Shown: piece by piece, positions 40,840 through 48,859 of the stretch
Numbering within the stretch: position 1 is the first letter of the stretch
Layout: each line of letters begins with the position of its first letter
Source of the DNA: Metabacillus bambusae
Lineage (GTDB): Bacteria > Bacillota > Bacilli > Bacillales > Bacillaceae
Assembly: GCF_017497975.1 (NCBI RefSeq)
Contig: NZ_JAGDEL010000001.1
Span: forward strand, 186,001-250,000
Reading direction: 5' to 3'
DNA length: 64,000 nt
Position numbers and translations under genes: made by a program
The notes under the pieces: generated by a model
What the model was told of the DNA's origin: nothing
Databases searched by the model: none
Seen by the model: the letters and a program-made list of their open reading frames with translations, nothing else

Positions 40840-41818
40840 GTACGATGCCTCCAATGGATAATCCTGCTGAAGTTCCTAATAGTAAAACTTTGTCTCCTCT
40901 TTTCACTCTTCCTTGTTGAACAGCTTCAAATAACGCCATTGGAATAGATGCTGCAATCATATTTCCATAGTTTTCAATAATATTCATAAACCTCGACTCA
41001 TCTACTCCTAGCTTTTTACGGATTATCTTCATCGCAGATGCGCTTGCTTGGTGAGGGATCACCATATCGATATCTTCCATTGTAAGATTTGTAGTTGAAA
41101 AGAGTGTTTCGATAAATCGTGGTAGAAGTTTAAAGGATAATTTAAAGATGGCCCTTCCATCCATATCAAAAAGAAAATCACCTTTTGTTTGTTCGTTATA
41201 TTCTCTAGGATGGATTTTGGTTCCTCCACCTCTTATTTCAGATAAATGAGCACCCGCACTATATGTTTCCATATGTGAGCATAGTATCCCTGAACCATCA
41301 GTTGATTTGGATAAAACAACCGCAACAGCACCATCCCCAAACAAAATTGAGCTCTCGTCTTGATCCCAGTTTAGTCCTACTGAGGAAATCTCAGAGGATA
41401 TTACTAATACATTCTTATACCTACCACAATCAATTGCATATGAGATCATATCTAGAGCTGTAACAAAGCTTAAACAAGTAGAGTTTAGATCAAATGCAGG
41501 AATGCCAGAAGTCTGAAGACCTAATTGTTCATGAAGCAATGCGGCATTACAGGGGATTGCTTGCTCCATCGTACCACTTCCACTAATTAAACAATCAATA
41601 TCAGTTAAAGTTAAACCGGCATCTTGAACTGCTTTTTTAGAAGCCTCTGCACCCATATAAGAAGCTGTTTCATCTCCAACAAAATACCGTTCCTTCACCC
41701 CTGATTTGCTTTCAGACCACCCACTTTTTGTTGAAAGTATTTGATCGATTTCTTCCGCTTTCACCAATCGTTTCGGTAAATATGTGCCGATACCTTTTAT
41801 TTTTATACTACGTTTCAT
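40829..41818 (-). CDS. KASIII-like 3-oxoacyl synthase (FabH/OleA superfamily)
   Basis: A 329-residue thiolase-fold condensing enzyme. Catalytic triad visible: Cys in FDLNSTCLSFVTALDM (~112), His in VIPHQASASAMKII and Asn in ENYGNMIAASIPMAL; the end GTSAGLSIGGIVLEY is standard for FabH. The N-terminus (KIKGIGTYLPKRLVKAEEI) is like the secondary-metabolism KASIII group rather than housekeeping FabH. It should condense an acyl-CoA or acyl-ACP with a second acyl unit. First gene of the overlapping operon, with GAGGTG seven bases before the ATG and a sigma-E-like promoter about 35 bases upstream. No dedicated acyl-carrier protein is encoded nearby. Confidence 0.88.
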   Translation of the reverse strand: MKRSIKIKGIGTYLPKRLVKAEEIDQILSTKSGWSESKSGVKERYFVGDETASYMGAEASKKAVQDAGLTLTDIDCLISGSGTMEQAIPCNAALLHEQLGLQTSGIPAFDLNSTCLSFVTALDMISYAIDCGRYKNVLVISSEISSVGLNWDQDESSILFGDGAVAVVLSKSTDGSGILCSHMETYSAGAHLSEIRGGGTKIHPREYNEQTKGDFLFDMDGRAIFKLSFKLLPRFIETLFSTTNLTMEDIDMVIPHQASASAMKIIRKKLGVDESRFMNIIENYGNMIAASIPMALFEAVQQGRVKRGDKVLLLGTSAGLSIGGIVLEY

Positions 41819-41853
41819 TTATGTGCACCTCAATGTTTATGTCAGTTGTACTT

Positions 41854-41883
41854 AATCTATGAAGGTATATCAAACAAATAGTA
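41854..41883 (-). promoter_or_regulatory. Sigma-E-like promoter of the KASIII operon
   Basis: On the minus strand TACTATT (41883-41877), 15 bases, CATAGATT (41861-41854). This matches the mother-cell sigma-E consensus KMATATT-N14/15-CATAYAHT at 6 of 7 and 7 of 8 positions; the -10 also fits the sigma-K form CATANNNTA. The start codon is 36 bases downstream. No good SigA promoter is seen in this gap. Confidence 0.5.
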
Positions 41884-42014
41884 GAAAAGTAACTATTTAT
41901 TAGCGAAACTTCTCCATACATCTTACCTTTTATAATTCTATTGGAAAATATCTGTATTTCAATTTATCGTTTTTTCTTGATATTATTTCATTCATCCTTT
42001 CTAAATTCCAAACA

Positions 42015-42064
42015 CTAAAAAAGGGTCAGACCCACCTAAAACTAAAGGGTCTGACATTTTTTAG
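42015..42064. terminator. Terminator after the Mur-ligase gene
   Basis: CTAAAAAA-GTCAGACCC pairs with GGGTCTGAC-ATTTTTTAG around a 13-base loop (42034-42046). It is symmetric, so usable from both strands, and insulates the Mur-ligase gene from the KASIII operon. Confidence 0.85.
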
Positions 42065-42083
42065 CATCATCTATATATCATGT

Positions 42084-43460
42084 TTAGAATTGTGTTAATC
42101 TTTTTATTAGCCCACTGTATGAGAGATTCATAGACGTTTTTACTAGTATACATGTATCACGATCAGAAGTTGCTTGTAATATATCAAATGCTGCTTGTTG
42201 ATCATACGCATGGAAAACTTTATTTGTATCCATTCCAAGTTCAATTGCTCGATCACTCATTACCTTTGATTTTTCTCCGATTGTAACAAAAAAATCTACT
42301 TTACTGTTTATAACAAGATCCGCTACTTTTATATATTCATTTACATAAGATTGTCCTAGTTCCTCAATATCACCTAGAACAACAATTTTTTTATTCGCTT
42401 TACTAGCGTGTTGTAGTACATCAAAAGCAGCTTTTATTGATGTAGGATTTGTACTCCATGTATCATCGATAATTACACTTTCGTTTATCCCTTTTTTAAA
42501 TTGGGTATGGCGTCTAACGTGCTTAAATGATTTTAATCGTTCAATTGCTTCGATTATACTGATATTTAATTCCATACATACAGCAATTGCGTACATTGCG
42601 TTATATACATTATGTTCCCCAAAACCTGGTACAAAACATGGATAGACCGTGCCATTATATTTTAGATTAAATCGCATTCCCTTTTTCCCATATCTAATAT
42701 TGCTAGCTGTAAACATCGTATCCTTCTTTAAACTTACATAAACAATTTTCCCTTTAAAATCATTTAGATTTATTCTTTTTGTATATTCATCATCTGCATT
42801 TAATACTAGTACACCCTTATTTTGTAAGGCTATTAGCATTTTCGCTTTTTCCTCGATGTATTTATCATGCTCGTGAAATCCTTCAAGATGATCCACACCA
42901 ATGTTTGTAATAACTCCAATCTCTGGCATAAAGTAATGTGCTGTGTAAAGCATATTATCAGGGCTGTCTACTCCCATTTCAATGACAGCTACGTCTGTCT
43001 TATTATCAATTTGCATGAGATATTTAAGATTACGTGATAATCCATTTTCACTCAACCTCGTTTTGACAACATTTAAGTCTTTTGATAAAATGCATGCAAT
43101 CATTTCTTTTGTTGTGGTTTTTCCGCAAGTTCCTGTAACTCCAATAATTGGAAGCGAGAACAAACTTCGATAATAGCTTATAAATTTATAATAGGCAGTT
43201 TTTACATTCTGAACATAGACAATAGTAATGCCCTCATCCTTAATACTTTTAACAAATGATAAGTTACTTACTACAAGTACACATCCATCTACATCACTAG
43301 GAATTTGAATCTTTTCCTTTTTCATATGAAAATAAATTGAATGATTTGTGATTGGGTATCTCTTCCCTTTTGCTACACTTTTTATTAAGGGGTTTTCTTG
43401 CCCATTTATGATTTCTCCATTTAATATTGGAAGAATACTTACAAGTCTGAGATGTTTCAT
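42084..43460 (-). CDS. Mur ligase family protein (MurF-like paralogue)
   Basis: A 458-residue ATP-dependent amide ligase. The central domain has the P-loop GVTGTCGKTTTKEMI, the VIEMGVDSPDNM and NIGVDHLEGF motifs and NADDEY; the C-terminal domain starts near FGEHNVYNAMYAI and shows IIDDTWSTNPTSIKAAF and VVLGDIEELG. MurF normally has DDTYNANP, so the WSTNP version is a marked change at the substrate side. The N-terminal ~105 residues are divergent from MurF. Together with its coat-gene neighbours, this suggests a ligase specialised for another peptide or wall substrate in spores, by inference. It has a separate terminator on each side, so it is a single-gene unit. GAGGTG precedes the ATG. Confidence 0.85.
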   Translation of the reverse strand: MKHLRLVSILPILNGEIINGQENPLIKSVAKGKRYPITNHSIYFHMKKEKIQIPSDVDGCVLVVSNLSFVKSIKDEGITIVYVQNVKTAYYKFISYYRSLFSLPIIGVTGTCGKTTTKEMIACILSKDLNVVKTRLSENGLSRNLKYLMQIDNKTDVAVIEMGVDSPDNMLYTAHYFMPEIGVITNIGVDHLEGFHEHDKYIEEKAKMLIALQNKGVLVLNADDEYTKRINLNDFKGKIVYVSLKKDTMFTASNIRYGKKGMRFNLKYNGTVYPCFVPGFGEHNVYNAMYAIAVCMELNISIIEAIERLKSFKHVRRHTQFKKGINESVIIDDTWSTNPTSIKAAFDVLQHASKANKKIVVLGDIEELGQSYVNEYIKVADLVINSKVDFFVTIGEKSKVMSDRAIELGMDTNKVFHAYDQQAAFDILQATSDRDTCILVKTSMNLSYSGLIKRLTQF

Positions 43461-43505
43461 AACTCACCTCACTTTCTGTTAGAATATGTTGATTGGATAT
43501 ATACT

Positions 43506-43536
43506 AAAAACCTGAAAGATTATTCTCCAGGTTTTT
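43506..43536 (-). terminator. Terminator after the CotZ/ExsY-like gene
   Basis: AAAAACCTG and CAGGTTTTT form a 9-bp stem with a 13-base loop, 29 bases past the stop. Confidence 0.75.
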
Positions 43537-43565
43537 ACTCCACACATTTTCTAATGAATTTTCAC

Positions 43566-44024
43566 TCATCTTGGCTCGATAATAATTTTTCTATTTAGTA
43601 ACTCAACATTTAGGTAGTGAATTGCACAAAAACTAGATAGGTCAACGTCGACACAAATCGGAGTTCTTTCTAATCTTACAATTTCACATATCTCTTTTGA
43701 CAAACGTCCATCAATGTCCAATGGTTTTAACAAAGAAAGAGTTGCACACTTTTGCTTTTCATCTATATTTTCGATTCGAAAAAAACTAGTACAAAATGAG
43801 TCCGATTTTTCATCTTCCAAATGATTAGAAATATATCCTGTTAACTCGAACAATCCACAATCATTCCATAATATAAAAGGAATCGTATCCACTATTTTCA
43901 CATGTTTACATCGATATTTAGAACTACTTAATGATGGATCTATTATGAATTCTTGATGGAATTTAATTGTTTTCAATGTCTCTAAAATGCATAAGTTTCT
44001 CATTTCCTTATGTGAATCAATCAT
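43566..44024 (-). CDS. Spore coat/exosporium protein, CotY/CotZ/ExsY family
   Basis: A 152-residue protein, the usual ExsY length. The C-terminal half carries the family pattern: DTIPFILWNDCG, FFRIENIDEKQKCATLSLLKPLDIDG, VRLERTPICVDVDLSSFCAIHYL. In B. subtilis and B. cereus these Cys-rich proteins self-assemble into disulfide-linked outer coat or exosporium lattices; eight cysteines are present here. The ATG at 44024 follows AGGAGG at four bases; the frame open to 44081 would add 19 residues unlike the family. It sits between a Mur-ligase and YheC/YheD genes, giving this block a sporulation character. Expression in the mother cell is likely. Confidence 0.82.
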   Translation of the reverse strand: MIDSHKEMRNLCILETLKTIKFHQEFIIDPSLSSSKYRCKHVKIVDTIPFILWNDCGLFELTGYISNHLEDEKSDSFCTSFFRIENIDEKQKCATLSLLKPLDIDGRLSKEICEIVRLERTPICVDVDLSSFCAIHYLNVELLNRKIIIEPR

Positions 44025-44118
44025 CCACCCTCCTACCCCATTCTCCGTTTTCTCCCTATATAGTATAAGTTTGTTAACCAAATTGTGAATGTACCCTGTA
44101 AATAGGGTTGCCTAGAAA

Positions 44119-45126
44119 TTAGTTTGCATGTAGACTCATAGCATAAGGAATCATTTGTTTAGCAACTTCAAATTCCCTATGTTTAGAACCAGGTCTCCAG
44201 TTAACTTCATAGATCCATAGCTTTCTATTTGCATCGATTCCTACATCAATTCCAAGTTCATCAAAGGAACAGTTGTAAATTTGATCGAGATGTTCAGAAA
44301 ACGATATGGCAAAGGTTTGTAATATTTGATCTACCTGTGAACTCTCTTGACCAAATTCCTGTTCTAAGAAAGAAGTTAATTCCCCTCTAAATCCTCCACT
44401 GCTGATATTACTTATTAATTTTCCATCTCCATTAATTCTCGGATAGATAAGAGCAATCACCCACTTCTTATTTTCATTTTTTAGAACATGTAAACGAAAG
44501 TCATACGCTAATCCTGATTTAGTCTTACACTCAATAAAAGGCTGCATGATATATTTATTCTTTATTTTTCCAGTCAAATCATCCACTAACTCTTGAATTG
44601 TTATTCGTTTCAGTTCTTTACCATGTAGAATTGAAATAAGATCCTCTTCTATTTCTTCAATAAAATAGATATCTTTGCCCTTATTACCCGACATTGGCTT
44701 CATCACTATTTTCGAATGTTTTTTCAAATAGGATATGACCTGTTTTCCACGCTGAATTCTTTTTGTCGGTATCAGGTAGTCTGCAAATTCGTTTTCTGTT
44801 TTTACTTTTTTATATACTTGTAATTTATTTCCTACAGAATGACTGGTAAAAGGAAGGTCTTGTTTCAATCTCCTATAAATCATCACTTGTTCCGCTGATT
44901 TTGGACTACTGCTGTTTATCACAACATCTGGAAAGTCTGTTTCTAATTGTAGCCATTCTCCATTTCCATATTGCCAACTGTTAATTTTTCTTCTATTAAA
45001 ATCAATCCCGTTATAGGAAAAATAAATAAAATCTACACCTTCCATTTTTGCAACTGCTGCAAATGCATAGGCCTTTTTTACCTTTTCCGGACTTTTTCGA
45101 TAATGGAGCATACCAATTAATGTCAT
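44119..45126 (-). CDS. YheC/YheD family ATP-grasp, endospore coat-associated
   Basis: A 335-residue protein. The N-terminal domain (IGMLHYRKSPEKVKKAYAFAAVAKMEG) and the ATP-grasp part show KIVMKPMSGNKGKDIYF, ITIQELVDDLTGKIKNKYIMQPF and the metal-binding ELGIDVGIDANRKLWIYEVNWRPG. YheC and YheD of B. subtilis are coat-associated proteins of unknown reaction. The family presumably forms amide bonds. It starts 12 bases after the next ATP-grasp gene ends, so they form an operon, and the CotZ/ExsY-like gene follows 94 bases later. Confidence 0.87.
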   Translation of the reverse strand: MTLIGMLHYRKSPEKVKKAYAFAAVAKMEGVDFIYFSYNGIDFNRRKINSWQYGNGEWLQLETDFPDVVINSSSPKSAEQVMIYRRLKQDLPFTSHSVGNKLQVYKKVKTENEFADYLIPTKRIQRGKQVISYLKKHSKIVMKPMSGNKGKDIYFIEEIEEDLISILHGKELKRITIQELVDDLTGKIKNKYIMQPFIECKTKSGLAYDFRLHVLKNENKKWVIALIYPRINGDGKLISNISSGGFRGELTSFLEQEFGQESSQVDQILQTFAISFSEHLDQIYNCSFDELGIDVGIDANRKLWIYEVNWRPGSKHREFEVAKQMIPYAMSLHAN

Positions 45127-45138
45127 GTTGAATCATCC

Positions 45139-46362
45139 TTATAGAGGGACTAAATAAAACTTTATTTCTTTAGCCGCTTTCATTGCAATCCTTTTAGCTT
45201 CTTCCGGTGTGTCAGCCGCTGCAAGAACATATGCGTATCTGTCACCCATTGACATTGGAATTGTTAAAATTGTTCCTTTCCGAGGTTTAACATATACTTT
45301 TCTAACTCCGCTTATGGCAGAAGCTCGATTTTTCCCTGTTATTTTTAACAATCTCCCTGTTGAATTAACAGTTAAATAATGTGCGTAAACATATTTTTGT
45401 TCATTAATCGTTTGAAAGGATTTTAAACCTAAGGTCAATTTTAAAATTTCTTTTGCTAAATTTATCCCTGTACTTTCCATAATGATTTCATTCATTGCAC
45501 CGCCAGAAATTCGTGGATTTATTTCGATTAATTTCCAAACGCCATTTACGAACCTCATTTCTAAGTGACAACTACCATCAGTAAATTCCATACATTTTAG
45601 TATGCTTGTTACCGAGTTTATTAAATTCGTATATGCTTCTTCTGTTAGTACTGCAGGATATTCATATCCTGTTACAATAAAACGATATTTATGATCAATT
45701 TTCTGTTCAATTACTCCTGCAAACTCTATTTTTCCATTACATACAACAATCTCAATAATGTATTGGGTTCCATTTAAAAATTCCTCAACTAAAATTGAAC
45801 TAGTTGGATATTTCCTTCTTAAAGACAAAAAACCATTTGTAAATTCTTCAATACTTTTTACTAAAATCACATCTTTTGAGCCATTTGATACTGGGATTTT
45901 AAGTACTAGTGGTAATTGATCTTTAATCTTTTCAATACAAAAGGTAAGAGGAGCCTCAAAAGGGAGAATCGTATATGATGGCGTTGAAGGGTGAGTGGAT
46001 AAATGATCACGGGTCCTTGTTTTATCCTCCATCCTATAAAGTGCTTTAGTTGATAAATGAACTAGACCTAAATATTCAGATAGTCTTGCTGCTACATACA
46101 CAAAAGGATCTATGTAACTAATACAACCCTTTATTGATTTACCCAGCTCAGACAATCTTTCAATCTCCCTTATTAGTTCTTCATTATATGATAAATTTTT
46201 CAAATAAATCATCAAATGGACATCAGGGAACTCATCTCGTTGGCGGAAAAAATTTTCCCGATCAGTAAACAAAACAGTGAAGTAGCCAAGTTCTTCCGCT
46301 GCTTTTATTGCATCTCTACTTGATCCTGATTTGTTCGTGCCGATAAATACAATCGTTTTCAT
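45139..46362 (-). CDS. ATP-grasp carboxylate-amine ligase
   Basis: A 407-residue enzyme with a pre-ATP-grasp domain (TIVFIGTNKSGSSRDAIKAAEELG), an ATP-grasp fold (LPLVLKIPVSNGSKDVILV, SILVEEFLNGTQYIIE) and the metal site GSCHLEMRFVNGVWKLIEINPRISGG. Layout is that of BacD/biotin-carboxylase-like dipeptide or amino-acid ligases, different from YheC/YheD. First gene of the minus-strand spore block and divergent from the second YheC/YheD gene. Three ATP-grasp types within 7 kb, plus a Mur ligase, point to a peptide-like modification of the spore surface, by inference. Confidence 0.85.
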   Translation of the reverse strand: MKTIVFIGTNKSGSSRDAIKAAEELGYFTVLFTDRENFFRQRDEFPDVHLMIYLKNLSYNEELIREIERLSELGKSIKGCISYIDPFVYVAARLSEYLGLVHLSTKALYRMEDKTRTRDHLSTHPSTPSYTILPFEAPLTFCIEKIKDQLPLVLKIPVSNGSKDVILVKSIEEFTNGFLSLRRKYPTSSILVEEFLNGTQYIIEIVVCNGKIEFAGVIEQKIDHKYRFIVTGYEYPAVLTEEAYTNLINSVTSILKCMEFTDGSCHLEMRFVNGVWKLIEINPRISGGAMNEIIMESTGINLAKEILKLTLGLKSFQTINEQKYVYAHYLTVNSTGRLLKITGKNRASAISGVRKVYVKPRKGTILTIPMSMGDRYAYVLAAADTPEEAKRIAMKAAKEIKFYLVPL

Positions 46363-46523
46363 ATTCTCTTCAACTCCAAAAACGTAAAGTGAAACTTCTA
46401 AAAGGTCAGAAAATGGCTTTAATCATAATTTATTCATGTGAATTTCAATGTGTCATTTTTTTTAGTATGTTTTGAAAAAATCCAACATCTAATAAATGTA
46501 TATGGTAGTAGGAGGTTTTAAAT

Positions 46524-47600
46524 GTGAGGACAATTGGGGTTTTACTGACAGAAAGAACATATCAGTCCATTAAAAAAGGAACTCCTCCCCGTTCGATTAC
46601 ATTTTACGAAGAGGTTGCTATTTTAAATAAGTTATCAATTGTTTATACCTGCCCTTCGCAAATAAATGACATTTATGTAGAAACTGGCTTGGTATATGAT
46701 GCAAATTTAAAAACATTTCATGAAAAATCATGCCCACTCCCTTCCATTTTTTATAATCGTTCAAGCTTCAATAATAGTAAGTCCATAAAAAAAGTGAGTT
46801 CACTTATACAAACTAATATTGTTGTTTTTAATGCACTCCCGTTTAGAAACGGTAAGCATAAAATAAACAACATTTTACAAGGTTATGAAACGATAAATAA
46901 ACACCTTCCGAAAACAGCCATGACCTCAGAATCATCGTTGATCAAAATGATGAAAAAGTATTCAATGCTTATTCTCAAGCCATGCCATAGTAGTAAAGGA
47001 AAAGGAATCATGTCTCTTGAAGAAGTCAATCAAAATCAATGGCTTCTTATTTATCAAACCAAAAATGGGAACATGAAGGAAATCGGAGAAAAACAGCAGA
47101 TTGTGAAGCTTATTATGAAAAAAATCAACGGAAAAAAATATATAATACAAGAAAAAATTAAACTATCAACGTTAAATGATCGCCCCTTTGATATTCGAGT
47201 TATTCTTCAAAAAAACGATCTAGGAGAGTGGAGCGTCACGGGGATGCTAGGTAAACTTGCCGCAATAGAAGAATTTGTTACGAATGTTGGACATAGAGGA
47301 GAATTTGATTTATTAGAGTCCTATTTAATGAAACATCCATCACTATCCTCATCCAGTGTTATTCTTCAATTGGAACAGTTATCAAAGCTAATCGCTCAGA
47401 AATTAGAAAAACACTGCTATCTACTCGGTGATTTAGGTTTTGATTTTGGTGTAACAAACGAGGGGAAAATTTATTTTATAGAATGTAATTTCAGGTCACA
47501 ATATAACGTGCTAAAAAGCAAAGAATATCTCTACTACTTATGGAAACAAACTCATACCCAACCAATTTTATATGCGAAATTTTTATTAAATAATCTTTAA
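46524..47600 (+). CDS. YheC/YheD family ATP-grasp, second copy, divergent
   Basis: A 358-residue protein related to the one at 44119-45126: TIGVLLTERTYQSIKKGTPPRSITFYEE at the start, MLILKPCHSSKGKGIMSLEE, FDIRVILQKNDLGEWSVTGMLGKLAA and the metal-binding DLGFDFGVTNEGKIYFIECNFRSQ. The start is GTG, eight bases after AGGAGG. A weak sigma-E-like pair (GTATGTT, 14 bases, CATCTAAT) ends ~20 bases before the ribosome site. Divergent placement with the ATP-grasp operon allows joint control from the 160-base gap. Role in the spore coat is by family. Confidence 0.87.
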   Translation: MRTIGVLLTERTYQSIKKGTPPRSITFYEEVAILNKLSIVYTCPSQINDIYVETGLVYDANLKTFHEKSCPLPSIFYNRSSFNNSKSIKKVSSLIQTNIVVFNALPFRNGKHKINNILQGYETINKHLPKTAMTSESSLIKMMKKYSMLILKPCHSSKGKGIMSLEEVNQNQWLLIYQTKNGNMKEIGEKQQIVKLIMKKINGKKYIIQEKIKLSTLNDRPFDIRVILQKNDLGEWSVTGMLGKLAAIEEFVTNVGHRGEFDLLESYLMKHPSLSSSSVILQLEQLSKLIAQKLEKHCYLLGDLGFDFGVTNEGKIYFIECNFRSQYNVLKSKEYLYYLWKQTHTQPILYAKFLLNNL

Positions 47601-47699
47601 TACATTCATTAAATTTGAGACCCTATAAGTTGAAATATTTTTAATGAAAATAGGAAAACTAAGCAGGATACAAACATCTTAAAAAAGGAGGTTTTCAAA

Positions 47700-47840
47700 G
47701 TGTCAAAGAAAAAACAAACACCATCACCAGAAGTTGATCAAAAACAACTAATCAACGACAAGGTTGAAAAGTTACGTGAAAACAATTATGAAGATGATCA
47801 CGTTCGGAAGGTAACAATAAGTGGTGCAGATGGTCAATAG
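47700..47840 (+). CDS. Small hydrophilic protein of unknown function
   Basis: A 46-residue frame starting GTG eight bases after a perfect AAGGAGG. It is rich in Lys, Gln, Asp and Asn (SKKKQTPSPEVDQKQ, ENNYEDDHVRKV) with no hydrophobic segment. It lies 99 bases after the second YheC/YheD gene and before a terminator, so probably on the same transcript, and may be a minor spore protein. Family unknown to me. Confidence 0.6.
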   Translation: MSKKKQTPSPEVDQKQLINDKVEKLRENNYEDDHVRKVTISGADGQ

Positions 47841-47852
47841 GAACTAGGTTTT

Positions 47853-47897
47853 AATTTACAAAGCCTGCATTTTTAACAATTACAGGCTTTGTAAATT
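47853..47897. terminator. Bidirectional terminator between convergent genes
   Basis: A 15-bp perfect stem (47853-47867 with 47883-47897) between the small gene and the convergent FAH-family gene. Confidence 0.85.
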
Positions 47898-47923
47898 TAC
47901 TAATATTAATATTAATCGTTTTC

Positions 47924-48829
47924 TTACAAGCTTGGAAGTGTTTGAGAAATCTGTTTCTTCACCGTGTTCTCCAATACACCAATACCCCCTATTTCGATTT
48001 CAATTCGATCATTATGATCCAATGTAAATTCATTCGGAGGTACAATACATGTGCCTGTTAGTAACACTGTACCATCAAATATTTCGTTATCTTTTAATAA
48101 ATAGGAAACTAGCTCTGTATAGCTACGTTTTAATTGCTCTGTATTTGCAGTACCTTCAAATACTTTTTCTTCATTTCGGAATATTCTACATGTAATATCA
48201 AAGTTATATGGATCTTCTACCGTTTCTGCTAGTCGAATCGAAGGACCAATCGAACATGAATTTTTCCATACTTTTGCTTGTGGTAAATACAACGGATTTT
48301 CCCCTTCAATATCCCGACAGCTCATATCGTTTCCAATTGTATAACCAATGACTTTCCCTATCTTATTAATAACCAACCCTAGCTCTGGCTCAGGAATTTG
48401 CCAATTTGAGTCACTTCGTAAATAAACTTCACCTCTAGGTGCAACAGTCCGAGCACTTGTTGATTTGAAAAAGATTTCAGGACGTGCCGCATTGTATACC
48501 TTGTCATAGAATGTTTCTTCTTTTTTCTCATACCCTTGAGATGCCTCGTAATTTCTTGCAAGCTTGCTATTTTCATAGGTTACGCCCGCTGCCCATACTT
48601 CAGGGGCATCGACTGGTATTAACAAATCTAATTCATTTAACGTCATTTCCAATGGAAGAGAATTTTCGATTACTTCTTCAATAAGAAACAATGGTGTTTT
48701 TCCCTTATCTTCTGCCTCCCTAACTAAAGATAAAAAATCTGACTGAGGTAGGACATATATTTTACTTTCAATGGTCAACACCGCTAAAACGCTTTCATTT
48801 AATTCGTTTCTATACCGTATAATATTCAT
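47924..48829 (-). CDS. FAH-family sugar-acid dehydratase/hydrolase
   Basis: A 301-residue fumarylacetoacetate-hydrolase-fold protein. The start of the fold (VWAAGVTYENSKLARNYEA) and the metal-binding set in IPEPELGLVINKIG, YTIGNDMSCRDIEGENPLYLPQAKVWKNSCSIGP resemble 2-keto-3-deoxy-pentonate dehydratases of oxidative xylose/arabinose pathways more than true FAH hydrolases. It follows a GH43 gene by 30 bases in one transcript, so conversion of a pentose-derived acid is plausible. The exact substrate is not shown. Confidence 0.8.
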   Translation of the reverse strand: MNIIRYRNELNESVLAVLTIESKIYVLPQSDFLSLVREAEDKGKTPLFLIEEVIENSLPLEMTLNELDLLIPVDAPEVWAAGVTYENSKLARNYEASQGYEKKEETFYDKVYNAARPEIFFKSTSARTVAPRGEVYLRSDSNWQIPEPELGLVINKIGKVIGYTIGNDMSCRDIEGENPLYLPQAKVWKNSCSIGPSIRLAETVEDPYNFDITCRIFRNEEKVFEGTANTEQLKRSYTELVSYLLKDNEIFDGTVLLTGTCIVPPNEFTLDHNDRIEIEIGGIGVLENTVKKQISQTLPSL

Positions 48830-48859
48830 TTTAAATTCCTCCAGCTATTTAATATGATA

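Noticed and set aside
35404-41818. Calling the operon an ole (olefin) cluster
   Set aside because: The KASIII and SDR fit OleA/OleD loosely, but there is no alpha/beta-hydrolase OleB or typical OleC ligase, and ATP-grasp and GNAT-like genes are foreign to ole clusters.
42084-43460. Calling the Mur ligase the housekeeping murF
   Set aside because: The YNANP motif is changed, the N-terminal domain is divergent, and it stands alone among coat genes rather than beside ddl or dcw genes.
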